Below are positions 20,347 through 32,874 of a DNA stretch of 64,000 nucleotides, piece by piece (position 1 is the first letter of the stretch; each line of letters starts with the position of its first letter). The translations under genes were made by a program, and so were the position numbers. The DNA is taken from contig OX485807.1 of assembly GCA_950295325.1 (NCBI GenBank), positions 1,862,501-1,926,500 of the forward strand, read 5' to 3'. The notes under the pieces were generated by a model. That model made no database searches. It worked only from the letters and a program-made list of their open reading frames with translations, and was not told the origin of the DNA. This DNA comes from Polytrichum commune (taxonomy: Eukaryota > Streptophyta > Polytrichopsida > Polytrichales > Polytrichaceae).

Positions 20347-21444
20347 AATTTCCAAACAATGTATGTCAAACTTATGCACACCTTCACACATGTTTGGTCA
20401 ATGTATATTTTCTTGACCCACGCTAATTTTGAGCCCACAAAAATGTTCAAAATTGTGAATTTTGAATTAATTCTTTTAAACCAAACATGAATTAATGTGG
20501 GTTTAAAATATACTACCAACATTGAATTGCTTCTATACCTAAATATTAATATAATTCTTTAGAATATTAGAATATTATTTTTGAATATAGATATGTTAGT
20601 AATTTACAAGCGACCCTAATTTTCAACCCAAACATTAAAAAAAAACAAAAACAACTGACCACAGTATTTTCTACCCATGCTAACTCTCACTCCACAATGA
20701 TAGGGGCATAAGATGTAGATAGTGAGGTAGCTGTAAAGAATGTACCTTGTATTCCATTGCGTAACTAGTCACAACAATCTTAAAAAGATTCGAATCGTAG
20801 AAAACTTCAGCAATGAAATTGTGAGATAAGCAAAATATAGAACTTGTTTCTGCTCGGTCTCATTCTGTGCGGCCTTTTTCCTTTCAAGAGTTCGATGTAA
20901 AAAGAGGGATAACTTATGTACACGAAACACTAATATGGTATAACTCACAATAACAAAAGATCCTACAAGTGTTGGAACTCCAAAAATTGAAGCCTCGGAA
21001 GATAAAGAAAATTACAAACAATATGCAGATTCATCATTTACCCAAACAAAGACAGAACTTTCGTTCGGCCAGTGCAAGCTGGACTTCGTTCGGCCAGTGC
21101 AGTGTGGTGAGCGCTAGTATGTGAAAACTTAAAACACATTCACTCCACATTCAACAATGTTGCAAGAATTGAGAGTCTTTTTTCTACTTTCAAAGATCAA
21201 AGTTTGTTTGCGGTATAGTGAAATCTCTTGTTAAATTACAAAGGACCCTTGCATGTGTCGGCAACACGACACTTGATTCTAAAGTTCTCTGCACAAGCAG
21301 CGTCTCACTCTCTACAAGCATATTATACACAGTCCCTATACAGTAAAAAGACATCTTAAACACATTTCGTAGAAGAACTCCTGCCAGAATGCTGCTACTA
21401 CACTGGACCATTGTAGCCCTTAATTACAACCGAGAATTTCCAGT
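20347..21444. other. Spacer downstream of the GST gene
   Basis: AT-rich, with no exon recognised. CTTTCGTTCGGCCAGTGCA is partly duplicated within about 35 bases near 21060-21100. The right end contains the GST 3' UTR. Confidence 0.4.
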
Positions 21445-23209
21445 TCACTTAAGTTTGCAAACTGTCATGCCTTTCGCGGTTGCCGGTCGCGCCTTGCATC
21501 GCTCCAAATATGCCATGCATTTTGGGAAGCTGCTGAGCTCCAGCTTCTCACCGCCATTATATTTATCCTTATCCTTGGCACAGTGGATCCAAGGGAAAAT
21601 GGCCATGTCGGCAATGGAGTAGCCGCTATCGATGATGAAATCCCGCCCTTCCAGCCGTGTCTCCAACACTCCCAACAACCTCTTCGCCTCCGTCGTGTAC
21701 CGCTCCACTGGATACGGGTCCTTGCATTTCTCCTTGGCGTACTTGAAGAAATGGCCGAACTGATGCACATCATTCCAAGAATTTGGGAAGTTTATTTAAT
21801 ATCACACCCTTCTGTGAGAAAACTAATTTCAGCTCTTTGCAAGGTCATCTCTTCTAACGCCTGTGATCATGGATATCTAGGATTCAGATCTAAGTCTTAA
21901 GTACGATAGCCACTACGAGGAGCCCTACAATTGGTTAATAGCTAGTTGCCCTCACAAGCATCGGATATAACGCATAGTTGGTCGACATGTGTCGCTTAAC
22001 ATACATATATAAAATGGTTTAAGTAGGAGCTGCTAATGTGACGCGGAGAAGCAAGACTTCATATCATATTTTGATTTCAGAAACATCAATCATGAGGGAA
22101 TCTCAAAACCATGGGTTATAACCCATAACTATCTCTTCATAGCCACTAGAAGTAGGCCACATGAAGGACTCAGCTTCCTCTTCACGACGGTGATGGAGCA
22201 GATTCAGGAAAAACAATGGAGTAAAATTTGATGCATTGATGTGGTACCTGACCGAACATGGGTCCAACTCCTCCCATCTGGAAAAACAGCCACTGGATTG
22301 TCTCCCACTTGAGCCTAGGGTCATTCGAAAGGAATTTGCCATCCCCTTTCTTCTCAGCAAGGTACATAAGGATTGCACCACTTTCCATAATATTGATTGG
22401 CTTTCCGTCTGCAATCAACATGTCTCACATGTCGTCCTTTCAGTTTCCCAACATTCCCATCCTGAGAACTTGGTTTAAGAGGTGGGAGTACAACAGCTGC
22501 TCGACGACGACGACGCTTTACTCGCACTATAATCAAGCAAAAGAGCAAACTGAATGATATAAACACGAAATGAAACACAGAACGGTCTCCATCTTCCCTG
22601 TGGGATAGGTAGAGAATTCAAATCAAATGTGGGAAAGTTATCGCCGACCTGGGCCGTTAGGGTCGAGGATGGCAGGGATCTTGGAGTTCGGGTTGACAGC
22701 AATAAACTCTGGAGTGAATTGGTCACCCTTCATAATATCGATCGTGTGTGCGTCGTACTCGAAACCCATTTCCTCCAGAGCAATGCTCACCTGAAACAAC
22801 CACCCACCGTTTTCAATAACCCTGTCCCAACAACACGGGGCTACCATCTAGACTAATCAATAATGGCTACTCCCATTGCAACTGATAACATCCAAATCTG
22901 TACGAATTTGCAATCCAGTGCATTTTGATTGGGAATGACACCATCACCTCCTCATACGGCGGATCCAGCAACTTCCAGAACACATTTACCCCCTGTCTAT
23001 ATGAGTTGCAAAGAAAGAAAGCCGACCTAATTGCTCTCACTTTGAACAGATATTCAAATCGAACTTGTGCATTTCACCGTTTAAAGACCCTAATGCAACA
23101 GAGTAAATCATCGAGGTAGAAACGAAGTCTAATAAATATTCCGGACAATACTAACCTTCATGCCATTGGGTGTGGCCAGGCTGTAGAGCTGAATCTTTTC
23201 GGACGCCAT
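21445..23209 (-). CDS. Ure2p/YghU-like glutathione S-transferase (4 exons, 223 aa)
   Basis: Minus-strand exons are 23209-23156, 22790-22649, 22408-22248 and 21759-21445 (stop TGA included). All introns are GT-AG and the phases join cleanly. The protein opens with LYSLATPNGMK-VSIALEEMGF, the TPNGxKxSI signature of the bacterial YfcG/YghU and fungal Ure2p branch. It continues with the thioredoxin fold, including NPNSKIPAI (cis-Pro loop) and MESGAILMYLAEK (Glu-Ser that binds the glutamyl end of glutathione). The C-terminal helical domain has PYPVERYTTE and the N-capping box SIADMAIFPWI. The length is normal for the family. Such enzymes bind glutathione or its disulfide and act as peroxidases or disulfide oxidoreductases. 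Ure2p-type GSTs are reported from mosses but not from seed plants as far as I recall. The protein is likely cytosolic, as no targeting peptide is seen. A partial paralogue is at 421-474. Confidence 0.93.
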
Positions 23210-24600
23210 GTCTGTTACGCTCTTTCTTCACGGCTGATGAGTTATTTTTAATCTGCAGATGCACCTCACAAGCATTAAGCGCCTTCCACTTCTCACGAAA
23301 ATGTTTTAAGCACCTATTGAAGCTTAAGAGCAGACAGCAAACTTGTCACCGTAAAAGTTAGATTTGGAAGAGGAACCTATGCAACAACCATCCCAAGTAG
23401 GCATTTGTGTATGCGACAGACTCAACCAACCCACTGAGGTCTAGCCCTTTTCTAACACGACAAAATCAAATTAGGACCATCCACACGAACAAACTTCATC
23501 TCACAAATCATCCCTCCTCATTTCCCAGAAACAGAATGCAGCAACGCCAATACCCAAGCAGGTGTCCCCGACACAACACTGCGTAATTGAAGGAACCAGA
23601 TGGCCACAGACCTGAAAAGGATGTTATGGCGAAGTGTGGAGAGTAGACTGTAGTTTTGGGGTTGCGGATCGCATATAAATGGACATGGATCTTCAATCTC
23701 CGGATGTTTCTTCTTCACCTTCCTTCTTTTCTAGCTTACTAGTCCTGTGCTTCGTCGTCACCCCAGTGACAGTGTGACGGGCACTTGACGTGGTGCTGGC
23801 TCGTTGCGCCACGCCGGCAGGGATTTGATGTGGGTTTGGATGAAAAGGAGGTTCTATGGATGATAATGTGTGGATGAATGAAACCAATGGATGGATGTCG
23901 TTTGCATGGCTTACCAATTTGCCAAACACTGTCAAAGATGCACTCGTATCATGCGAAAAGCGAAAGGGGCATGGGACTTGCCTCGGATAACTCCGACTTA
24001 TGCCCCCTTCCCACCTGACTTTAGCTTAGCCTAAAAGTTGGTTCTAAAAACACGGCCTTCACACCATCGACACTATCTAGTCCTAAGCCTAGTTGGCAAA
24101 TGATGTGGCATGGTTTTATTTTAGAGTGGAGGTTTTCAGCCTCAAGCACCGACCCTCCCATCCGTACATAGACATGATGCAAGAATGTAGGACCTTTAAT
24201 AGTGTCGGCTCCAACCCTCGCGATTGGTTGTTTTTCGTCTTAGCTATCAGGGCATGAGGAGCTACATTAACAAAATCCAATGGTAAGATAGATGAGTCAC
24301 AAGGCGTTTGGAGATGGAACAAAAACTATCCAACATGTCATCGCATGGTAGATAAAACAATGACGGTGTGTGAAAACTACTTAATTAAAACCTACTCGAG
24401 AATCTCTTGTAGGTGCATCGGAATAGCTGGATGCCTCCGCTATAACCGACATAACTTTCCCCGGTTTTTATGATAGACTTTGGTTATTTGGTAGAGTCAA
24501 GTGGGCAGGGGTCATTACTTATATTGCATGTTGTGTTTCTGGATGAAATCATCAACCTCAAGTTTCCAAACATTAATATTTTGTCAAAGTAATGACTTTT
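23210..24600. other. GST upstream region and spacer
   Basis: This contains the GST promoter and 5' UTR (no clear TATA picked) and then AT-rich spacer. Several short frames near 23500-23940 show no recognisable motif. Confidence 0.4.
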
Positions 24601-25023
24601 ATTAGAGTTATTTATAAAGAAAAGCAAATGAAACCATGGAATTAGTCCCACACCTTGAGTTTAAAAGAATTAATACAAAGTCATCCAAGTTTTCTTAATG
24701 CTTAAATTACCATACAAGAAGAGTGGTGTCAGGCTATTAAAACACGGCTTTCTAGCTTGTCCTACTAGGATGGGTGGGCCACGCTAGCCTTGCATAGACC
24801 AATTCAAAATGTAGGGCAACAGGTCCCATGTGCATACCTTATTTTAGATTCTAAATTTTCTCAAAGTTTGAGAGGTAGAAAGAGGAGGTCCCAAAAGTTT
24901 CACCCGACTTTCAAAATAGGTTTTGATACATGACAAGCTAATGAGCTCTTAATAGAAAATTTTCTCAAGAAGGATCCAACCCACAGTTTCATCACTCTTT
25001 GATGGACTTTACAAATAACTCTA
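24601..25023 (-). mobile_element. Terminal-inverted-repeat element R1, copy 2 (inverted)
   Basis: The ends are TAGAGTTATTTATAAAG and CTTTACAAATAACTCTA. The internal sequence is the reverse complement of copy 1, with GAGCTCTTAATAGAAA, GTTTCACCCGACTTTC and GCTAGCCTTGCAT. This is the most complete copy, about 423 bases. Confidence 0.85.
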
Positions 25024-25940
25024 TTGTTAATTTTCTCAAATTTCAGTTTTGGAACTAGATGAAATTGTCTAAACTTGTTAGTACCAATAAATTTTAGGAT
25101 GAATGTCACATTCTATTAGTAAGTAATTTTATGGAATGTGGATGTTCCTATGATAGTGCTCACCACTTTGGCTACCACAACATCATGAATCAACAAACAT
25201 CGGTGTGGATAATTTGCATGCTTCTAGAGGCTACACTAAACATCTTATTTAGTGTGGCCCACACTATGATTCATCATTGCTTCACAAATTGTCTTGCATT
25301 TGTTGTGTGATCACTAGGGTGGACATATATAATACCAAGGGTGGGTCGCACGGGCATTTAAATCACGCTGATCACATTAAGGTCAACGTTTCTTCTCCCT
25401 CTCTGTAATGACTAGAGAGGCCCTCATATGACATTTGGTGTTAAATGCTCAGTCATGACAATCACTTCGATTAACATGCCACACCAATTTTAACGTCATA
25501 TATATACTAAATCAATGTTCATTGTAGTGAAGCACCACTATTCATGAACTAAAGGACATAGTTTTTTGGTCCGAGGTTTGCAAGATAGTTGTTTATGTCC
25601 CGAGCAAACATGTTAGTTCATCATTTGCCAATAATATGTAAGAAGTTGTGGGCCAACCTTGTTCCATTTGGAATCACTAAGGAAACTCCGTCATTTTTGG
25701 AAATCAAAGGCAACAACCAATGAGAACAAGGAGCAATGAGTGCCAATATGGAACCTAGATAAGGCTAGAAGTTTTGGGGAAGGCACATATAGGGGTCAAT
25801 GTTGGATTGGTATCACGTTCTCTTGATACCACTTGGGTGTGTATAACAAAAACATTACTTTATGTTAAAAACGAATCTCTCATCTTGTGATATGTCCCAA
25901 GTAATGATTATATTATACTCATATTACGAATTTTATATGC

Positions 25941-26094
25941 ATAACATTATTCATATCCATAACAATGTTTTGTGGGATTGACAATATTCCACACAATATT
26001 CCCATATCTAGACCAAATACAAGAATATTTGGGGATATTGTGTAGAATATTGTTAGTCCCACGGAACATTGTTATGGATTTGAATAATGTTATG
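25941..26094. mobile_element. Palindromic MITE, family 1, copy b
   Basis: This is the clearest copy. ATAACATTATTCATATCCAT and AACAATGTTTTGTGGG on the left face CCACGGAACATTGTTATGG and TGAATAATGTTAT on the right. ACAATATTCCACACAATATT lies near the centre and has its own complement. About 60-base arms would fold into a long hairpin. Confidence 0.85.
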
Positions 26095-28195
26095 TGGGTC
26101 ATACGACATGTTCTTTCGTATGTTCTTAATATTTGTATAATGATTCCGTCAAAGGGTTTTTTATTTTGTTTTTCAAGATTTCAAGGTAATAACAACAATG
26201 ACAATAATTGGAGTGATAGAGGCACGATGTACGAATGATAAGGTTGAAAGGAAGGGGGAGATGAAGAAGAGGGCCCACATAAGTTACTTTATAGTGTAGC
26301 ATTGTAACACAATTGTTTATTAGGAGGCCTTGTGCTTTGCAAAGTGCTCAATGACCTCATGGGGTTCACTCCCTCTTATATTTTGCATACACGTGCGTTT
26401 GGGACCTATTTATTGGGGGGCACCTTGCATAAAAGATTATAAGGTGATGGTATTTTACATGTAAACATGTTTCATTATTTTAAAATCCCCTATTTTACAT
26501 GTACATTTTTTACAAAATTTATCTACAATGAATATATTGGACCCTACTTTTTATCACACGTTGTTCTACGATTTTCGCCAGTGAACCCCCCAAGTCAATG
26601 ACACTACATATGTTGGGACTAGAGCTCATGCCAACCACATGGGCCTTGCCTCTGCCAAGCCATGACCCCCACGTATGCGATTTTTTTCAAACCCAACTGA
26701 AAATTGTTGCCAACCCCATGCAACTTCAAAAAATAATACCCTTGCATTCTTGAAAGCCGTTTTGTCCACAAAACCCATATCGAGTGCACTTCACCTACAA
26801 GGTCCAAAATCCAATATATATGTTCACTTTCCCTAGTAAATAAGCAATTAACTGGGATTTGGTTCCCCACTAGGAAATACACATTGAGGCGACATAGTAA
26901 TTATGAAAACTAATCTTATGTAACATTCCACCATTCCTTCCTATGGCTTTCCCAATGGCCTAATTTCTTGCCTCCAAGAGCCATTATTCTCTCTCTTGGA
27001 AGTTGTTTGGGCAAAATCCCGAGGTAAGTAATTACCATCTTTCTTGGTGGATTCAACCAATGAACGGGGAGAACTGACTGCTAGTTATAGATGAACCAAT
27101 TGAGTTTGAGAAATAACCAATTGAAATTCAAAAGTTCAAGAAAATTACCGATCATTTTAGAGGAATCTATATGATATAGTTCATATTAATAAAGAAAAAC
27201 CAAAAGATGTCAACACATGACCGGTTGAATTAGAGACACTACACTAAATGTTGTGTTTAATGTCATTGTGATATATTTTCTAATGACACTTCGTATGAAT
27301 AAGTTTACAAGTAGTGTCACGAATGATTGTATTTTGGATGAAATCCATGTCAATTATTGAAACAAAGTTTGGTATATTTTGCATTCTAACAACTTCATAG
27401 TGAAATACTGTCATGGATGATTGAAATTTTGATGAAAAATCTCTGAGTAAGTGACAATATTTGCAACATTGAAAATCTATGATGTCCAGATTTTCTTAGC
27501 AAGGAATGACGAATAACAATAGGTTTACATTTAGTGTTGGTGACACTAAATGGGCAATTTACAATTAGTATTGAGCAAGACAAATAGACTTGGTGAAACT
27601 AAGTACGATATTTAGTTTAGCATTATATAGTTAAGCATTATAACCGATTATGCCCAGAATCTCCCTGAACATTGGCTTCAACCAAAAGGTTGTCAACTAT
27701 TTAGATCAATTTGAAGATTAGGTATGTCATGTAAAGACCATCGTCCACTTATTACTTAACCTTTTTTTTTCCCCTAGAGGGAACCTCATTGGGCCTCTCT
27801 TAGAAAGAGAAGACACCGTGGAGCCACTTCCATGTCTTCATATGGGGGGCCACTTGCCATAGAGATTCTTTAATGTTTCCAAAAATAGATAAGTGAAAGT
27901 CTCAGTTAATTTGGTTATAAATTGAAGAAGCACAATGATCCAATTTACTTATTTTAAAGCTCCTAGAAGGTCACTAAGACTTGAAGGGGGAAACAAACTT
28001 AAAGGCCCAAGGGTGTTGCCCATTGCAAGGATCAACCATCTTTAGTAGTGTGGGCAACACCCCGAATAAAAAATGTTTCAAAATTGGCATTCAAGATTAT
28101 TGTGAGAGACACTCATCATCCAATCAATGAACTTTGGCCACCTTTGGAATAGGCATATGAACTCCAAATTTGGAATTCCCACATATGTTTATTCC

Positions 28196-28201
<6 letters not shown>

Positions 28202-28238
<37 letters not shown>
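28202..28238 (+). repeat. (GT)n microsatellite
   Basis: About 18 GT units followed by GAGAGAGA. Confidence 0.95.
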
Positions 28239-28241
<3 letters not shown>

Positions 28242-29562
28242 AGAGAAAATACTCTTCCTATTGTATTGAACCTTCTTGTACATATTGTCATCCATTTAAA
28301 AAAAAAAGTCCAAGAATTGCATTAGTCAAGCCCCAACTTGAGAACTTCAACTTTGCAACCGTTTGATATGCTAAAATTTGAGTGAAACGGAGATAATTCT
28401 CTTTGCATGTCTTCATAATGGAGGTGCTTTCCACAAACAAGTGTTTAATCATTAAATATGTTGATGAAAGTGGGATGAATTGCCCTCAACATCAAGGGTG
28501 ATATGAAAGTACCATGTTGACTGAAATGCACCCTCTTGCATATAAAGGGTTGTTACACCCATTGCATTGATTTGAACTAAGCCAATTATTTTATAATAGA
28601 TGAATGTGCAAGTATTGCACATTGCTAACCGAAGAGACTTCAAACACTTGGTTTTCACATATTCAAGATGTGATCAATGCACTTCACACATTTTAACGAT
28701 CATTTTCCCACGTGGATAGCTAATGAATAAGGACTTCATCGCTTTTCCTTTCAAGCGATTGATGGCCATAAGAGAGAACATGGTGTGATCCCTAATATTT
28801 GTCTATACTATATTACCTTTTACTTGTTCATGTGCATAATTGGCAAATTGGCTTCACTCATCTTTTGGTGTGTTTTTGTAGTTTCGGGACGAATTCATAT
28901 AACTTTTAGTCGCTTTGTTTCTTATTTGGTTGATTTGTCCATGTATGCATTTTTTTGAATTTGTAATGAATAGAGGGGGGGGGGGGCATCTTTGGACTAG
29001 GAAGGGCCACTTTAACACTTGGAAGGCTGCTTTATCCCCATGTCAATGACCTAATTACACAACATAAATAAACTCTCAATAATATGTAGAAAATCCCCCT
29101 CAGGTCTCCCCCTAAATAACCCAAAACATCATACTTAGGGCGGATTTACACTAGGGTCCAAGTCCAAGTCCAAGTCCAAACATGTGGGTGTCCAAAAACA
29201 CCTTTCAAATGAACCTTACTTCGGGACTCAAGATGGGACCCAAACTTGAAAATTGGTTTTCCAAAGTAGAAGGAGTATTTTTTTTGAGTGGAGAGTGCTG
29301 AGATTTGACTGCCCACTGGAAAGTGATGCCACATTAGTGCCACTTCATTTTTACATACCAAGTTAAACCCAAAACCCTTGTGAAATTTTCACGAGTCCAA
29401 AATTTTGCTCTTGACCAATAGATAGCTCGATTTTGGAGTTTCATTGGTCTTGGATCCTAGTATAAACTCACAACAATTGTATAACAGGACAATGTGAGGA
29501 TAGGTACTGTGGAATTCATGAGAAGACCAATATTATATACTCCCCTGCAAGAAGATCCCAGG

Positions 29563-29584
29563 TTTTAGGGTTTAAGGGTTTAAG
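29563..29584 (+). promoter_or_regulatory. Telo-box (TTTAGGGTTTAAGGG) upstream of RRP43
   Basis: TTTTAGGGTTTAAGGGTTTAA lies about 165 bases before the RRP43 start codon. Telo-boxes (AAACCCTAA) are common in plant promoters and 5' UTRs of ribosomal-protein and rRNA-processing genes, which fits an exosome subunit. TATTATATA at 29531 may be a weak TATA element. Confidence 0.55.
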
Positions 29585-29747
29585 ATTCAAGCTGCGGGGC
29601 TTTCGTTTCAAGTCTCTTGCCGAATCGACTTCAAAGCAGAAACTTCGTTCATCTCTAACCTCAAGGACTTTACTGTTGAAGTGTGGCAGCGATTGGGAGG
29701 CTTTGTAGAAGAGGTTTGTGAAGAATCGAAGATTTTGTTGAGGAAGA

Positions 29748-32700
29748 ATGACAATAGCAGGGGATGCGCCAGAGCCTGGCGCGGGGCCTGCTGTGGACAT
29801 GGAGGTGGAGGCCTTCAAGCGTCTCTACCCTTTGCAATTCTTCGAGCGATATCTCAACTCCAATGTGCGACCTGATGGTCGCCCTCTCATGCGAGCCCGC
29901 CCCACCTCCATCAACCTCGGTAAGCAGTTGATTGGAGCCTGTCTTTTTCTTTTTTGTTCTTTTCTACGGGGATGATTTTGGGACGAGGGTTATTGCTCTT
30001 CATATAATGTCCGTCTGCATTCCGGGTTTGTGAAACTTAGTTGGTTTTCTGGGATTGAGTTGGTGCTTTGTTCCAATTTGTAGGCGCAATTCCTACTGCA
30101 GATGGTTCGGCACTGGTGAAGATTGGCAACACGGTGAGGAGCTTCACCCCCTTTCTCCAATTTTGAATCACAGTCGAATCTCTCCTTTTCCTCCATTGCC
30201 GCCCATGCGTGTAATACTGCACCTGAAGTGGGTGAAATTTTAGAAATTAATTAAGGAATAGTACTCCATGGCTGTACTTGGCACTCAGCCTTCCGGCTGA
30301 CTTTGAGTTGCTTATCAATTTGTAGAATGTCATTAGCAGTTGATTCCTGCATTTGCTTGTAAAATGCGATGCTGATTTTACCAAGTTCTACTCAACTTTC
30401 ACCTAATCTAAAGATCAGCTGTGGAGAAGGTTGTCATAATGTAGCTGTTGAATCTCCAAATAGCTTGCGCTTATTAGACGAAACGTGTGTTACCCTAAAC
30501 CTATGCATGAATTGTAAGAATTTGTATCAAAAGAGATGTTGAATGATAATCGGTCATTGCAGACAATGCTAGCAGGTGTCAAGCTGGAGGTGATGGTCCC
30601 ATCAAGCGAAACGCCAGATCAGGGTCAAATTGGTAGGATTATGTGTTCTCCTCTTGTTTTATGTCGTCATTGATGGGCATTTTGAGTTGAATATTTGATA
30701 CCTCTCAATTTGAATATCTGCTATATGACTGGAACATTTGGGAAGCATGCAGCGGTGGACTTTCAAATGCCGGCCATCTGCTCACCTCTTGTGAGGCCTG
30801 GTAGGCCTGTTGAAGCTGCCTGCATAGTCTCTGAGCAACTATCGAATATTTTGATCAGGTTGATGTCTTGGCCTTCTTCTGTAGACCTCTTATAATTTGA
30901 GATCGTAGATAGGGTTGAGTTGTGGAGAGGAGCAAGTACAAAGATTATCCAGTTACAGGTTATGGAGTGGAAGAAGTAGATTCAAACTTCTTTTTACTCT
31001 TACACTTGCACATTACTTTCATTGGGAGCTTATTTGATTCAGGTTTCCTTCCTCCCCCTGCCCCATTCCCCCTTAATCTAGTTCTTTGCCTATTTGTAAA
31101 CTCGGTTGAGAAAGAAGCATAGTACTGTATTGACTGAAGAAATGTTTCTGTTCTGCAAGGGAACTTAACATTGATCACATGACCGGATAGGTTGTTCTCA
31201 GAGTTTTGGTATCACATTAGCACGAGTTCCAGGAGCTGCCATAGCTGCCATGCTGTACATTTCAACTTCTGGAAGGCTTAATTGTTGTGTTTGCTCTGGC
31301 AGCTCAAATTTTGTCACTCTGGAGGAGCTGTGTATAGCACCCGGCAAGGCTGCCTGGATAGCTTATCTGGTATGGGCCTACTCCACTCCATGCTCACAAA
31401 CATTTGGTCTTGGAGTAGTTTCTTGCTTGCTGCTCTACATTTCAGGAGCATTCTTAAGCTTGTGTAAGGACATTGTTTCTCCATTCTACTTTCAAGAATA
31501 AATCTAAGAATCTAGATACTTGATTACATGCATGAATACTAAGCATTGTCAAGTGGCAAGCTCTCATTAGTGGACATGTCGTTGTTACCTATGTTTGGAC
31601 AAAGCCTTCTCCCATCTACCAGGATTCAACTTAAATACCTTGCCAAAAAGAATCTCACCATGTGTGTACTCACCAAGATCCTTACGCAGGAGGAACACCC
31701 ACTTTACCCCTTAAGAATGCTATGTTCATTATCAATTTGTCAATGTTTTGGCAGGATATTTATTGTCTGGATGCAGATGGATCACTGGTGGACACTGCAC
31801 TGCTTGCTGCAGTTGCTGCATTGGCCCATCGTATGCTCCTGTCACCATTAAAATATTTCCAGCTGTTGAGAGTTTCCTCTTGCTAAATTGTTCAAGCAGT
31901 GTGCTTTCTTCAGTAGCTCTGTATCCTAAGGTCTAGCCAATTATGAAGTTTGTAAAATTTGGATTTTCTCATTTAATGTATGGTATTTTGCTTTTCCTTG
32001 GAAAAGTTGGTCCATTAATTATGTACAGGATATCCGGTTTATGCTAATCATGTCATTTGTGCACGCTGCTTTAATATAGCTCTAGTATGCCTGTTCATAC
32101 TTAATGGAGGATCAATCAGAATTGGCTTAATCTGTTGACTGAATGCATTTTGTTGGAATTGCAGTTCAACTGCCAGCTGTAACAATGTCCGAAGGGGGTC
32201 GGGTGATTCCTCTTAATGATAAAAATGGAGGTACACAGCAGGACAAGGATGATATGAATGAGATTGATGAAGACCGGATTGTGAAGTCTAAGCAGCGATT
32301 GCAGTTCCGACCAGCGCCAATTGCACTCACATGTATGAAACACAAAAAGCATTTGCTTGCAGATCCGTCTGCAGAGGAAGAGAGTCTTCTGCAATCGTCT
32401 ATTACAGTTGCCACTGATTCATCAGAGAGGCTTATTTCATTCTTCAAGCCTGGGGGTTCTGTTAGTGCGACGTCTGCAACTCTCCAGGTTTGTCTTGTGG
32501 TTCATCTCCTTGTGTATACCCCGCACGTGGTGGTTGTGAAAGGTCTATGTTGGAAGGCCTTGGTCATCTAACCACTGTCAGCTCCAGTATACTTTGGTGG
32601 AAATGTCATTAATCAATGTAGAATGGAACTTGATTAGACAAGCATACATGTATCATCTTGTGTTATACTTTTTTCTAAATTTATTAGAGGATAACGGGGA

Positions 32701-32874
32701 AGCGCACACAAAAGTCTTGCATGACTAGCTAAGTAATGAGATTCATCACCATTTTTTTTTTGGATGCAGGATTGCATTACTTTAGCAAAAAGGAGGTCCA
32801 AAGAAGTACAAGAGATACTTGATGATGCTCTTGCAGAGGTCTATGGTGACACAAGTGGGATGCAAGTAGAATAG
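29748..32874 (+). CDS. RRP43: Exosome complex component RRP43 (8 exons, 322 aa)
   Basis: Exons are 29748-29919, 30084-30133, 30563-30632, 30753-30858, 31303-31369, 31755-31830, 32165-32487 and 32770-32874. All introns are GT-AG, and the summed coding length (969 bases with stop) stays in frame. The RNase PH fold shows in NVRPDGRPLMRARP (residues 39-52; the family RxDGR motif), GSALVKIGNTTMLAGVKLEV and PGKAAWIAYLDIYCLDADGS. TALLAAVAALAHLQLPAV and a C-terminal SFFKPGGS...DCITLAKRRSKEV helix complete it. RRP43 is one of six RNase PH-like proteins of the exosome ring. The ring threads RNA to hydrolytic subunits for 3' processing of rRNA and decay of mRNA in nucleus and cytoplasm. Plant RRP43 is about 300 aa; the extra length lies in an acidic insert (DKDDMNEIDEDR, exon 7). 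The start is supported by the exon 1 reading and the position just after a GC-rich leader. Confidence 0.95.
31545..31630 (+). repeat. Dispersed repeat in RRP43 intron 5, also in the DBR1 fragment intron
   Basis: AAGCTCTCATTAGT-GACAT, then TTGTT, then CCTTCTCCCATCTACCA align with 44262-44360 in the same orientation. Both copies lie in introns. Confidence 0.55.

Larger units (their letters stand above)
25024..29560. other. Gene-poor, repeat-rich spacer
   Basis: No exon is recognised. Contents are a dispersed repeat at 25322-25404, a palindromic MITE at 25941-26094, a degenerate ACTACACTAA-type element at about 27238-27620, a (GT)n microsatellite at 28202-28238, a G run near 28976-28986 and a short GTCCAA repeat at 29156-29181. 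Confidence 0.5.

Noticed and set aside
28127-28366. Frame with CVCVCV run
   Set aside because: Translation of the (GT)n microsatellite.
31546-31886. Overlapping frames around RRP43 exon 6
   Set aside because: They are intron sequence read through into exon 6 in the wrong frame, plus a dispersed repeat.
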